A DNA stretch of 64,000 bases from NCBI GenBank assembly GCA_036874045.1, contig CM072336.1, positions 516,001-580,000 of the forward strand. The letters run 5' to 3'. The notes under the pieces were generated by a model. The model saw only the letters and a list, made by a program, of their open reading frames with translations. It made no database searches and was not told the DNA's origin. Positions within the stretch are counted from its first letter, which is position 1; each line of letters opens with the position of its first letter. Source of the stretch: Cymodocea nodosa (Eukaryota > Streptophyta > Magnoliopsida > Alismatales > Cymodoceaceae). Both the position numbers and the translations under genes were made by a program. Shown in pieces: positions 11,891 to 23,716 of this stretch.

Positions 11891-11899
11891 CAAGGAAGA

Positions 11900-13580
11900 T
11901 TTGAAATACATTACAGTTAACCTATAGAAATGTGAGAAACATTAGTCCAGTTTTGGAGATTTATGAATAAATCTTCGTAGGATGTTTGTTAGGGTAGGGT
12001 GGTGGACACACAACACAAAAGCATTGTACTTAATTCTGTGCTCTTGCAAATGAATTAGAGCTGCATCAACTAGTCATGATAGATATTCAACAAAATTGAA
12101 GATAACGAGGCATATATTATTTATCAATTCTAAAAACAATTCATCAAACGATTTGTGAACATTTTAAATTGTTTTACTTTTGGACAAAACACAAGCAGTA
12201 GAAAAATAAATAAAAAACAAAATTTTCAAGTTTTTTCTCTTTATTTGTTGTGATTACACCCTTTTTAAGTTGTAAGTAACAAATGAAAGAAAGGCGTCTC
12301 TTCCCACCGGTCCGGTCATCCACTTGAACGACGACAGAAGAAGAGAATATAAAGAAGAGAAGAAGACGAAAGCCATGCCAGAACGAGAGCTTGGAGAAAC
12401 AAACGATGGAGGTGAGAACCTCCTCGCAGACAACGAACGCCCTTACCTCCTCAAGGCAGCCTTTCTACTGAAAAGAAGACAGACAACACTTTTACCTCTT
12501 CCTCCTGGGAAGGTCCCAAGACGACGTCATGGCGCTACCCAGACAACACTTTTATTCTCTTCAAAACTACGTTCTTGGATCTCGTTTTAGTAGTCCCCTT
12601 AACTCATTTCTCATGTCGACATCCTCAATCTCATTCAAAATATATAAGAACTGCACTAAAATTTTTAATCAAAGTGAATGAGAAAGTAAGATTATGTCCA
12701 CACACATTTCTATTAAAGTGTGGGAGAAATTTGTTAAGATAATAATTATCGTACTTGTAATCATTTTTCATTATATAAACAATATTGATGATAATTTAAT
12801 TTTGTCTTGTTTACTCACATTTAGGGTGTAGTTTATACTATTTTTTTTAGACTAATATAGCATCAAGACAAGAAGCGTTGCAATCAACTGAAAATACAAA
12901 AACATCACAAGAAAATACTAATTCCTTGATGGATGATGATATGAATGATAATAATCCATTTTGCACATAAGTCCTGATTGAATTATCTTCCCAAAGCCTA
13001 ATGCATTCTCTAAAAGGACCCAGACAAATATAGGTGTAAAAAGAATGATAGGAGGTTATGTCTTCCGCTATGAAAGATGTTGTTGTATTTTCGACTTCTG
13101 TTGAAGAGGTAAATAAGAGAAGTGAAGAACGGATTAAGGTTATGAGAGAGGTTATTGTGCTTGAGAAGGAAAATATGAAAGAGGTTATTGTGCTTAAGAC
13201 AAAAAAAAAAAATGAAATCTGACAAGAAGAAAATGAATTATTATTTATTTCACAAATTAATTTAAAGGAGAGATTCAAAGTTTTAGAGATATTGAAAGAT
13301 AAAGATAATAAACGTCAATTTCTATGTACGTTGAGAAATGAAAGTAAAATAGTTAAAATATAAATTGTGTGTTCGATAAATTATAAAAAAATGAAAGTAC
13401 AATGTTATGATATATGTACTTGAAAGAATATTATGAAATTTTTGTTTGAAACAATATTATAATCCTTTTCATTATATTTGAAATAATGATATTTTTGTTT
13501 GAAATGTATTTGTTACAATGTTATCATTGTTCTTTTTATAATGTGAGAATGAAAAGTGCATGTTACTTGTCAAAAATTAT
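11900..13580. other. AT-rich intergenic DNA with a small GC-richer island
   Basis: The 12300-12590 segment is GC-richer and purine-rich, with an imperfect 'cagacaacactttta' direct repeat at about 12480 and 12540. The rest is AT-rich with poly-A and poly-T tracts. No gene recognised. Confidence 0.4.
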
Positions 13581-13585
13581 TATTA

Positions 13586-14995
13586 ATGTATATTACATAA
13601 GGATTACTAATTACAAGCATGTCTTCATTCTTTAATTTGAAGCTTTTGAAGATGCTATTAGAAGAGGAAGAGAAGGAAGTTAAAACGCAAAAATTATTGT
13701 TGTCATGACTACAAGTAGTTTGCTTTTTGGAATAATGACATATTCAAATGCTAGTTTAAGAAATATTAAAATAATTTATAGTAGAAAAGGTGTAGACTAT
13801 ATAAGGAGATTGTTAGATCTTCTTGATTAAATTTATAATTGTAGAAAAATATATCAAACAAATAAAAGAATTAAATTTTCTACAATGTTAAGGAACAAAT
13901 TGGTTGTATTAAATGGTAAATATACAATAGTAGAAGAAAAACTTATAATGTTTTTTATAGCAGTTAAAATCAAAGGTATAGAATAACACTTATTTTACTA
14001 AATGTTATATTATAATTGAGTAATATACTTATAGCAAATTCTTTAACATCAATTCTAAACAAGATCGTAATGATCCTATTACTTTTCTATATTTCAAGGT
14101 AAAGTTCTTTTCATAATATTATAATAATACAAACTTTGTTCTATTTAACTATTTTTACTATGATGCTTGTATAAGAGTATTAAAGCTATCGATAACATAC
14201 ATGTAAAAGCAATAATTATTAGAGAAGAAAATGTAAGATTTAGAAATAGAAAATATGAATTATTACAAAAGGTTACGATAACTTATAATTTTGATATAAA
14301 ATTTATTTACATTATTAGCAGATAAGAAAAGTAAGTGTCAAAGGTTCTAGTATTTCAAGATGCAATAAGTTGACTAAATGGTTTTCAAGATTGATGTTGA
14401 TTGGCTTTCAAGCATTTATAGCAATATGATACTTATAAATATCAAAATTGGTCTTACATAATAATCACGTTGCACAAGATTGGCTTTTGATTGCTTTGAC
14501 ATAAATTTTATATGTAGGAAAATTTTATTTGGTTGATGTTGATTATTCAATTTGACTAAAATTTATTACTTCATTTCAAGGTATTCGATATTACTTAAAT
14601 GATTACATTATTGATCAACTTTCAAGTAATATTATTGAAAACTTCAATTATAGACATTTATAGTTACAAATAGTCATTAATTACATCTTTAGAGAGTAGT
14701 GAAACATCATTTCTCATCAATTTTATAAGGTTATATGTTATTTTCTTATAAAATATAAGTTAAGATTGTTCAAGTTTATTTTCTATTTCATAATTTTATT
14801 CATAAAATAGATATACTTGAAGATTTTTAAGATGAAGTAAAAGAAATTGAAGGCGAAGAGGAAATTAAAGTTTAAATACATTTTAAAGATAATGAATAAA
14901 TATATATTATTGATAATAGTTAAGAACAAACAAACACGATAGAAGATCAAATACGTAAAATAATGTTGTAATTTATGTGGCATAATCATTATTAT
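13586..14995 (+). pseudogene. PIF/Harbinger transposase relic, copy 1
   Basis: A decayed transposase of the plant PIF/Harbinger type. In one open stretch (about 14166-14330) the translation reads SIKAIDNIHVKA, then VRFRNRKYELLQ, then FDIKFIYI. This matches the family blocks AIDGTH (first catalytic Asp), RFRNRKG and CDFD..F.YV. Further on, FYLVDVDYS and GIRYYLNDY match the YLVDAGY and YRG.RYHL blocks. Upstream, a segment near 13790-13975 matches the N-terminal helix-turn-helix region. Numerous stops and frameshifts make it inactive. A closely related copy lies at 18540-19740. Confidence 0.7.
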
Positions 14996-14999
14996 TAAG

Positions 15000-15249
15000 A
15001 CATGAACAATATTTTTTAATTGAGAAGCTTATTTTGATACATTTTAAATATTTAGACGTATGAATTTGTATTTGAATTATTTCTATTGAAATAATTATTT
15101 TAATTTTAAATATGTATTATAGTTTATTTATTAATACTTTATGATTTATTATGAGATAAATAATATTAATATTATAGTTTAAGTTATTCATTGAAAACTT
15201 AAATTATATAATTTTTCTAATTTTTAATTTTCTATTTCTTTTAATTTAT
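15000..15249. other. AT-rich spacer
   Basis: Very AT-rich DNA following the transposase relic; nothing recognised. Confidence 0.5.
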
Positions 15250-16435
15250 AATATTGATGATATTTGAAATAACGATATTAGAGAAATTTTTTTATAAGTC
15301 AGTTGGCTGTCGATCTGAAAAAAAGAGAGGAGGGATAGAGAAAGAAAGAGAGCGAAAAAGAGAGAGGAAAAAGGGTGAAAAGAGGGGAGAACGAAGGGAG
15401 CACTGGAAACCACCAGATCGTCGACGTAATTTTCTTTTTTGGTTGCAGGATAGGTTCTGGCGCATCGAATCACAAAAAAAGAGAAAGGAGAAGCAAGGTC
15501 CTTCGACGTCCACTGGTAGATTGGTGGAAGAGCATCTACGAAGAAAACAAGCAGCAAGGTTCGCTAGTCGACTAGCGGAGGAACACATGCGAAGAAAGAA
15601 AAAGCAAGGTCTTCCGTCATTTGCTAGTGAATTGATAGAGGAACACCTGCGAGGAAAAAAAGAGAGGAAAGAAGTTAAGGTCTTTCGCTATCTGTTGATG
15701 AACGGGCAAAGTAAAACCTGTGAAGAAAAAAAAAAAGAAGGAAAAAAGGTAAGGTCCTTCACCGTACGCTGATGGACTGCAGAGGAACAACTACGGAGAA
15801 GTCCTCCGCCGTTCGTTGGTGAAGTCCGATAGAGGCGGCGACCCTTGAGAAGTAAAAAAAAAAATGTGGATGAAAATGAAGATCGGTGGAGTTACACGGC
15901 AGCAACCGATCAAAAAAAAAAAGGAAGATGGTCGGCATCCGCAGGTGATGACCTAAAGTAAAAAAAAAAAAGGAAGTCACGGGCGTTCGATGGAGGCAGG
16001 CTGCGACAAACAAAATTTTTGATGACCAACAGCCATAGGCGATGGCAGAACCCAAACAAAATTAAAAGAAAGCCGGCGATCGCAAGCGGCCGTAAATTGA
16101 ACAAAAAGACAAAAGGATGTCTGGCAGGCATAGCGGCTGTGAATCAAAAAAGAAGAAGAAGGAGAGATGATCGACAGCCGCGGGCGGCGGCGATCCGACG
16201 AACGACGACCTCATCGTTGCCGAAGAAGACGAGGGTTCTGACAACGACAGTGGACAAAAAGAAGAAGAAGCGTGAACAGAAAGAAAAACGCCAAACGGAC
16301 AATCGCGCAAAAAGAAAAGGGACGCGCGAAACGCACCTAAGCGGCTCGGTGTTTGATCGCTGGAGAAAACGGCAAGCTGCGGATGGCGCCGACGGTTGTC
16401 GCTGGCGAAGATGATCGTTCAAATTAGTGCATGGG
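15250..16435 (+). repeat. purine-rich block with degenerate EEH-repeat units
   Basis: GA- and A-rich DNA containing imperfect units of about 60-75 nt between 15510 and 15660 (ttggtggaagagcatctacgaag, ctagcggaggaacacatgcgaag, ttgatagaggaacacctgcgagg). The unit's period keeps one frame open, giving an Arg/Glu/Lys-rich frame of 172 codons. I do not regard it as a gene: its composition is that of the repeat, opposite-strand frames are equally open, and it matches no domain. The 15780-16435 part is GC-richer. It may be the non-coding terminal region of a larger transposon. Confidence 0.4.
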
Positions 16436-16574
16436 TTTCGCCTTCCAGCTCGGCCACCTTTTTTTTTAAAAAAAAAAAAAAAAAAAGAGAAAGAGAAAAA
16501 ATTTAAATAAATAAAATGGAAAATATTTAAAATTTAAAGAATAAAAAAAAAATCAAAATTTAGACTTAAAAATA

Positions 16575-16690
16575 AGACAAATGTTCGGTCGAACCAAAAC
16601 CTACCCTCGACTCGACCGAAACCAACAAATAAAATAAATTTAGAAAACAAAAGATAAAAGTTTCGGTCAAATCGAAACCAAAGTAAATAA
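16575..16690 (+). repeat. TTTCGGTCGAACC minisatellite, short array
   Basis: Two units of a family with the palindromic core ttcggtcgaacc(g/a)aaa followed by acctacc-tcgactcgacc and an A-rich linker. The same family forms a longer array at 36930-37320 and short pieces inside both inverted-repeat arms. Confidence 0.6.
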
Positions 16691-16759
16691 AGAAACAAAA
16701 AAAATGTATTAAACAAATATAAACTAAATTAGCTAGAACTAAAATTACATGGCTAAAAC

Positions 16760-17510
16760 AAAATCAAATACCTTAGACAACAAATGTGGAAATATCTAAG
16801 TGTTTAAAAATCAAAATGTTTTAGATGCAAAATGGAGTATCTAAAATGAAATTAAATATCTTAGATATAAAGATGTAAAATATCTAAGTGTTAATTTTTT
16901 TTTTAAAATTAAAAATATTTTAGGTATGAAATAAAATAAAATCAAATGTCTTAGTTATAAAAAGGGTAAAAATATCTAAGTGTTAAAAAAAAAAATCAAT
17001 CAAAGTGTTTTAGTTATAAAAAAAAAGTATCTCAAATAAAATCAAATATCTTAGATATAAGGATACAAAAATATCTAAGAGTTAAAACAAAAAGATTTAG
17101 ATAGCAGATAAAAGTATCTAAAAAAAATCAAACATCTTATAAAAATACATATAAAAATATATATAAGAACATCTAAGTTAAAAATTAGATCAAATTATAA
17201 CTTCGATGTAATAAAAAAATATATTTGAGTTAAAACAAATTAAATCAAATTGTAACTTAAATACAATGGGAAAATATCTAAGTTAAACTCAAATCAAGCC
17301 ATGGGTTAGATAAAAGAAAAAGAAATCTAAGTCTAAAATTAAGTTAACCTTATAACTTGGATATTAAAGAAATATAAATATCTAAGTTTCAAATTAAGCA
17401 AACCCTATAACCTCGACATAAGGTAGAATCACCTAAATTCAAAATCAAAACATTAAACTTAAAGAAAATATAAATTTCTAAATCTAAAATCAAACAAATC
17501 TAAACTCTAA
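16760..17510. repeat. array of palindromic CTTAGATAT/ATATCTAAG units
   Basis: A degenerate tandem array of roughly 60-80-nt units. Each pairs 'cttagatat' with 'atatctaag' a short distance downstream, so single strands can fold into serial hairpins. The same family recurs at 36440-38080. No coding potential. Confidence 0.65.
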
Positions 17511-17544
17511 AATATAAACACATTTTAAAAAAAGAAGAAGCAAA

Positions 17545-18225
17545 ACCAAGTGCTCCTAGATATTAGCCTAAACTATCTAGGTTCTACATTTAAAGCATAG
17601 AAAATGTCCATTAAATTGAATTCAACCATCAAGTGCTCCTAGATATCAGGCTAAACAATCTAGTCTTCCATTTAGGCACAGGAATAGTTGTTGGAATGAA
17701 GTAAAAATCATGTGTTCTTACATATGAGCCTAAACTATCTAGGTTCTTCATTTAAAACATAGAAAATATTTGCTAAACTAAATTAAACCATCAAATACTC
17801 CTGGACAAGAGCCTAAATTATCCAACTCGTCATTTAGGAGCTAGAAATAGTTGTTAAAATGAAGTAAAAATCAAATACTCCTAGATACGAGTCTAAACTA
17901 TACAATTTTTCATTTAGACATAAGAAATAACCACTAGAATGAAGTAAAACTAAATGCTCTTAGACATGAGTTGAAGGTATTTAGTTCTTCTTTTAAGCAC
18001 CAAAAAGAGTCGTCAAAGTAAATCAAACCAAATGCTCTTAAATATGAGCCTAAACTATCTAGTTTGTCATTTAAGTGCTAGAAATAGTTGCTGGAATGAA
18101 GTAAAATTAAATGCTCTTAGATACGAGCTTAAACTATTTAGATTTTTTGTTTAAAGCATGGAAAATATTTGCTAAACTAAATTGAATTGCCAAACACTCC
18201 TAGATATGAGTTTAAACTATCAGAC
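17545..18225 (+). repeat. ~88-nt tandem repeat array
   Basis: About seven to eight units carry the core 'ctcctagatatgagcctaaa' followed by 'ctatctagttcttcattta' and 'gcatagaaa(a)t', then a variable AT-rich part. Units start near 17550, 17630, 17715, 17800, 17875, 17955, 18030, 18115 and 18200. Divergence is moderate. Confidence 0.7.
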
Positions 18226-18538
18226 AATTGCTTTGACATCAACGAAATTGTCCTATGAGTTTTGATTGAAAACTCAAATAGATTCTTTATATTTTTTGTC
18301 TTAATTTGCTCCTATATAAATTGTATTCCAAATTTTGTACTTTCATAGTCATTAACAAAATACACTTTTAAGTTGCATATTTCTTTGCATATTTGATCAC
18401 ATCAAACATAACGTAAACAAAGCATCCCTTAAGGTGCAGAGTTGGTCATCAACTCTTGAGAGGTCCTTGAAATAACGAATGAAACCCGATACAAAATCAA
18501 CAATTTATGACGTTGAGCAAAACATCCACGTTAAACAG
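18226..18538. other. AT-rich spacer
   Basis: Sequence between the 88-nt array and the second transposase relic; nothing recognised. Confidence 0.45.
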
Positions 18539-18539
18539 T

Positions 18540-19745
18540 ATTACATAAGGATTACTAATTACAAGTATATCTTCATTCTTTAATTTGAAGCTTTTGAAGA
18601 TGTTATTAGAAGAGGAAGAGAAGGAAGTTGAAATGCAAAAAAATATTGTTGTTACGATTATGAGTAGTTTGCTTCTTGGAATAATGACATATTCGAATGC
18701 TAGTTTAAGAAATGCTAAATTTATAAGAGAGAAGGTGCAAATTATATAAGGTGATTGTTAAATCTCTTGTTACCTAATTAAGTTTATAATTATAGAAAAA
18801 TATGTCGAATAAGTCAATATATTTTCTTAAAATTGTCTACCTTGTTAAGAAACAAATGAGCTATATTAAATGGTAAATATACAATAGTTGAAGAAAAACT
18901 TATAATGTTTTCATAACAGTTAGATAAAATTAAAGATACGAAGTAATATAAGAGCGTTGTCATCACTCTACTTAAATTGTCAACACTTATTTAAATAAAA
19001 TGCTAAATGTTATACTACAATTGAGTAACATATAAAAAAGTTTTCAACATCAATTCCAAAAAAAATTTGTAATGTTCCTAATGGTTTTCTATATTTCAAG
19101 TTAAAGTTCTTTTCATAATATTTACATTATTAGTAGCTAAGAAGAATCAGTATTAGATAATCAAGTATTTCAAGGTGCAATAAGTTGATCAAATGGTTTT
19201 TAAGTTTCTCTAGGTATGATACTTATAAATATCAAAACTAGTCCTATGTAATGTCCATGTTGCGTAAGATTGACTTTTGATTGCGTTGAAATTTTATTTG
19301 GTTGATGTTGATTATCTAATTTGATTAGAATTTATTAATCTATTTCGAGACACTTGATATCACTTAAATGATTATGCTACTAATTGACTTTTAAGTAATA
19401 TTATTGAAAATTTCAATTATAGATATTTATAGATACGAATATTCATTGAGTGAATATTTAGAATAGAGAAATATTGTTTCTCAATTTTATGAGGTTATAT
19501 AATATTTTCTTATAAAACATTGGTTAAGATTGTTTAAGCTTATTTTCTATTTTATAATTTCATTTATAAAATAGATCTATTTGACGATTTTTAAGATGAA
19601 ATAGAAGAAATTGAAGGCGATGATGACATTGAAGTTTAAATATATTTTAAAGACGATGAGCAAATACGTATTATTGGTAACACTCAAGAACAAAGAAACG
19701 TAAGAGCAAATGAAATGGGTGAAATAATATTGTAATTTATGTGGC
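18540..19745 (+). pseudogene. PIF/Harbinger transposase relic, copy 2 (internally deleted)
   Basis: Homologous to the relic at 13586-14995: the opening segments (ttacataaggattactaattacaag) and the closing ones (tgtggcataatcattattatt type) align over most of their length. Compared with copy 1, about 190 nt are missing after 'aaagttcttttcataatatt', removing the block with the first catalytic Asp. It is a non-autonomous derivative. Both copies flank the 15.2-18.2 kb tandem-repeat complex in the same orientation. Confidence 0.62.
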
Positions 19746-20750
19746 ATAATCACTATTATTAATGCATGAACAATGTTTTTTAATTTCTTAATTGAGAAGC
19801 TTATTTTGATAAAATTTAAATATTTAGACGTATGAATTTGTATTTGAATTATTTCTATTGAAATAATTATTTTTAAAACATGATTCAAAACATTAATAAG
19901 TGTTTGCAGCTTCATAATCTCCATTGAGGCAATAGATCCCTGTTTAACCAAAACGCATAGGAAGTTCATCTGGTTCATTAGACATCCATTTGAAAAATTG
20001 ACAGTAGAGCATTCCATGATGTGGTCACCTAGAATTTTGATAATCTTGGAAGCAACACTGAATGAATATAAAAAGAAATAAGAAAACCAACACAATATCG
20101 ATCGTCACAACCAAATCCTAATCACCACACAATATCATCGACAACGGGAACATTGAACAAGACAACTATGGAATTCCAGACGTAGAGATGGGCCATTACT
20201 AGATGGACGCAAGGGGATTCTACGAAGGTTGAGGGATGGTTGATGGGAAGGTGGTCAGCGGAAGATGAATGTGAAGTGATCTGAGAAGCTTAGCAAGCGA
20301 TGGATGGACGAACGATCGGAAGACGGAAGGAAAAGGAGCAGATCGTAACATACGGGTCGTGTGAGTTTTTAGCTTATCAAGGATATGCAGTGAAGCCGGA
20401 CAAGGGAGGGGGTGTCAACTTTATTGAAAGTGAGGGTGAACATTTAAAACTCAATGGTTGGGAATTGGTAAGAGGGTCTAAAAAATGTTTGTTCCTTATC
20501 TTCTTTTCCTTCGTGACTTTTGACATGTGTAAATGATTTCAATTTCATCAAAACTTTTCCTTATCTTCTTTTCCTTTTTTTTGATACTTTTCTTAACCTT
20601 CCCTTATGCACAACTCCCCTCTCCCAAAGTTCTGAAAATACGATTGGTTGATTTTAGGAAAAGTTCAAAAGACATTTATTAGCAAACAATTAGACGTGTA
20701 TTTGTAAAACATTTATTGTTTATGCGCGTTCTCTAAGGGCAACTTATTTA
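19746..20750. other. intergenic, no gene seen
   Basis: The 20100-20540 part is GC-richer, with a short open frame (20300-20536) lacking any recognisable motif. A phrase 'ttccttatcttcttttcctt' occurs twice near 20490 and 20560. Confidence 0.4.
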
Positions 20751-20779
20751 CTCCTTAAAAAATGATCATTATATATATA

Positions 20780-20958
20780 CATATTAGTAGGTCCGTCCTG
20801 TGTGGCATACATATCATATTAGTAAGAGTATCCACATTATAAGAATGATTTAAATTGCGTATGGCATTATTTATGATAAAATATGCAACATGTACAAGTA
20901 GGCCGACGTTGGCGGAAAACATCACATTTCTGTGAATATAATATATGTCCCGATTTTC
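20780..20958 (-). repeat. repeat X, outer copy
   Basis: About 175 nt matching, in inverted orientation, the segment 30510-30680 in the inverted-repeat spacer; both include 'aacatcacatttctgtg'-type and 'caagtaggccgacgttgg' sequences with moderate divergence. The nature of the repeat is unknown. Confidence 0.6.
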
Positions 20959-21027
20959 AATATGTAGCATGGTGATCAGTAACAGTTCGGGCCAAGTCTT
21001 AGAATGGGAAAATAAGGTAGCTTGAAG

Positions 21028-21172
21028 TAAAGCTATTGCGAGCTATCGGTGTCTAATCGTACCGTCTTTGTTGTAATTCTGTTATTTTTTAAAACAATAT
21101 AAGAGATTGAAGATAGAAAAAGAAGAAGATCTTAACGACGATCAAACTTAATTGGGGCACAAAAATCTGCTA
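21028..21172 (-). repeat. diverged outer flank of the palindrome (LTR-like)
   Basis: About 145 nt aligning to the reverse complement of 36013-36158 at roughly 83% by eye, with small gaps (shared: gtctttgttgtaattct, gattgaagatagaaaa, cacaaaaatctg). Both flanks abut the inverted-repeat arms symmetrically. The sequence style, including 'ttgttgtaattct', resembles a copia LTR. Confidence 0.55.
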
Positions 21173-21504
21173 ACTTTTAAAAGGATATATGGTCTCACCA
21201 TGCCCTCCTGGTACACAATATATCTCATGTGAAGATAGGAGGGTGGGGATGACTTTTGAAATTTAACGATTAAAATTTAACTGAAACCGATCAGTTCAAA
21301 ACCTTCGATGAGTTTGATCAACTGCCAATACTTCTTATACAATTCAAGTAAAATTTCTGCCATACGTTTATAGTTATTTAAAATTAAAATATATAGGTTA
21401 TTTGTTATATATCCTCTTATTTATGTACTTCTGAGGAGACGATGAAGACACCTCTAATTAATTAAGAGCATTTGTAGGTGGTGCAGCTTGGGAAAATGAC
21501 AAAA

Positions 21505-21505
<1 letters not shown>

Positions 21506-21536
<31 letters not shown>
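21506..21536. repeat. (AT)n microsatellite, left arm
   Basis: About 15 TA repeats downstream of peptide gene A; mirrored at 35486-35516 with the same length. Confidence 0.9.
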
Positions 21537-21540
<4 letters not shown>

Positions 21541-21707
21541 GAAGCTCTCATGCATGGATATGTAATAATATTGGACGTAGAAGTTGAGGCAAATCAAGCT
21601 TGCTTATTGGATATATATGAGTGCGGCACTGCACGGTACATGCCCGGTGCTGCTTATTCATTAGTTTATCTTATACATTGCGGCAGGAGATGCGACCGAT
21701 GATTACA

Positions 21708-22117
21708 TCAGCAGTACTTCCTGCAATATCTGCGGTAGCCACCGCAGCAGTAGCGACGGCCGTGGCGGTAGCACCGACGTTTGCAGTAAAACACCCCCCT
21801 GCAGCAGGAGCGATGGTAGCCCACATGGTCTTCACCAACCTCGTCCACACCATTAACGTCGTCTGCATCCAAGTTAAGCTCTGCGCGCACAGAATTAACG
21901 ATATTTATGTTACTTGTTAGTGAATACAATATTAGGGCAAGCAGTCGATCAACAAGAGGAGTGCTGGGTAGCTATCTAGCTAGCTAGAAGGAACAATTGG
22001 CTAGGTACCAGTGGTCTCTCCTTCAGCTTCCTCCTCTGCCTTCACCAGCACGTCGGAGGTGACGAGCATGAGGGCCAGCAAGAAGACGGTAAACACGAAA
22101 ATGGGCTTGGGAGCCAT
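21708..22117 (-). CDS. secreted Cys/Arg-rich small peptide, gene A
   Basis: Two exons on the minus strand: 22117-22009 and 21880-21708, with a GT-AG phase-1 intron of 128 nt. The product is a 93-residue precursor, identical to gene B. Residues 1-27 form a signal peptide (hydrophobic core VFLLALMLV, cleavage likely after VKA). Residues 28-54 are strongly acidic. Residues 55-93 are basic (12 Arg/Lys) with eight cysteines at 62, 63, 69, 73, 81, 82, 89 and 93, spaced CC-x5-C-x3-C-x7-CC-x6-C-x3-C. Acidic propiece plus Cys-paired cationic tail is the layout of many antimicrobial peptide precursors, so an extracellular defence role is plausible. The gene layout also recalls plant glycine-rich/nodulin-like (PF07172) secreted proteins, but the glycines are missing. 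I do not recognise the mature domain. A TATA box lies about 107 bases upstream of the ATG. Transcription points away from the spacer. Confidence 0.8.
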
Positions 22118-22217
22118 CGATCCTGCTGCTGCTTCTGCGCTGGGAAATTAAGTAATTAAGACGAAGATCGATGTTGATGAACAGATGGATGAGGCACGAC
22201 CATGCTCTCGGCTCTCC

Positions 22218-22224
22218 ATTTATA
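22218..22224 (-). promoter_or_regulatory. TATA box of peptide gene A
   Basis: TATAAAT on the minus strand, within ggctataaatggagagccgag, a sequence conserved at all three peptide genes. It is 101-107 bases upstream of the start codon. Confidence 0.7.
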
Positions 22225-22344
22225 GCCACCATATACACGGATGGGAACCACTTGATTAATTAGCTACGTTGACATAAGGGCTTGCACGACTTTTTGCAAA
22301 CAAATAGATTTATAGCGAGAAAACAACCTGCGTCGTTTTTCCAC

Positions 22345-22748
22345 GGACGACATGATTCCCATGTTTGACAAACGAAACAGGAAAACACAAAATCGTATCG
22401 TTGAAGGATACAAGATCTTTCTTTGAAACACGTGGCATCCTCTGGCCTTGTGATTATCCAACCATTCCAAGAAGTCCTCAAAAGTCGGCAAGACTTGGCT
22501 CTTGGTATAAGCGTACGTTTGGTAAGAAGCTCTTGGTATAATTCTGTGTTTGTCAAACTCTCGATCGTTTTTCCACGGATGACATTTTCGAGTTTGGCAA
22601 TGCCATTCTTGTGAATAGTTGGATAATCACAAGGAGATTGAAGTTACAAGGTCAGAGGAGGCCACGTGTTTTAAAGGAAGATCTTGTATCATTCAACGAT
22701 ACGATTTTGTGTTCTCCTGTTTCGTTTGTCAAACTCGAAATGTCGTCC
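22345..22748. mobile_element. foldback element upstream of gene A
   Basis: Mirror of 34274-34677. Two arms of about 125-135 nt are inverted relative to each other around a ~145-nt loop. The outer ends read GGACGACAT / ATGTCGTCC, and each arm contains a CACGTG (G-box) and a 'tatcgttgaa'-type segment. It lies about 230 bases upstream of the gene A start. It looks like a foldback or MITE-type insertion. Confidence 0.6.
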
Positions 22749-23011
22749 GAAATTAATTCTTGACTTCTATGTACAACTCTCGGTAACTAATTAGATCTTA
22801 TATTTATCAATAGACACACTAATCTTTAATTTTTTCTAAAATATCTACTTACACCTTACAGTCTTTCTTTTCTTTAGGTAACTCACGTGATTCTTTTATT
22901 TCATTCTTTTTCATAGAATTAATTTCATCATATATAACTTTTAATCATAAATCTTTTTTTATCAGATTCAATATCATCCTTGTATGTCACATGATTCATA
23001 TGATTTTCCAA

Positions 23012-23223
23012 GAAAGGTATTGCCGACTTTTGATAAATTTTTAAAAATATTCGAAAGAAAAATAGATACCTTTAATCTAGTAAATATATCAACTCTTACA
23101 AAATTGATTATCACTCTTATCGTTTGCTTGATTGGTACAACCTCAATCTATTTTCATATAAAATCAACTGTCAAAAGAATGTACAAATATCTATAAGAAT
23201 TTGAGAAAGGATCCATAAAATCT
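23012..23223 (-). pseudogene. gypsy integrase relic, left arm
   Basis: Mirror copy of the relic at 33799-34010; same sequence, opposite strand. Confidence 0.5.
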
Positions 23224-23716
23224 ATGCCTTAAAAGTACAAGGTAGTGACATAAGAGAGGTTTTGGCTCATCGCTACATATGGGCAGATAGTGTTAAGTTG
23301 TTTTGTATCCTTTTTTTTTTTTTTATCGAGAAAAGAGTTGTGTCTTTCTCTCGTGAAACTGAGAAAGACCCTTTCCACTTCACATCTGTCAGTTCTCAAT
23401 CATGCCTTCCTCTTTTCAATCCAAAATAGCTTCAACAAATCATAACTTAGATATAAAATCCGAAACTAAAACTTACAAATGAAGATAAAAAATATAATAA
23501 TAAGAATAATATAAAATAAAAGTTTCGGTTGGACCAAAGACAAAAAGAATAAAAAAAAAAAAGTTTCGATTGAATTGAAACCTACCGTCGACTCGATCGG
23601 AACCCAAAAAAAAAAAAAAAATCCAACTCCTTTGGATAAACTCGAAAATGTCATCCGTGGCCTCCTTGTCATTCGGTCACGAGTAGGCGTTGAATTATGT
23701 TTTTAAATATATTTAA

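Noticed and set aside
15254-15772. 172-codon Arg/Glu/Lys-rich open frame
   Set aside because: It is low-complexity purine-rich repeat; opposite-strand frames are also open and nothing matches a known protein.
16760-18225. CRISPR-like appearance of regularly spaced short repeats
   Set aside because: Eukaryotic context, degenerate units without unique spacers of constant length, and no cas genes; these are minisatellites.
20300-20536. 78-codon frame (starts MDGRTIGRRKEKEQ)
   Set aside because: No recognisable domain, no homologous copy in the window, and it lies in repeat-rich DNA; insufficient support for a gene.
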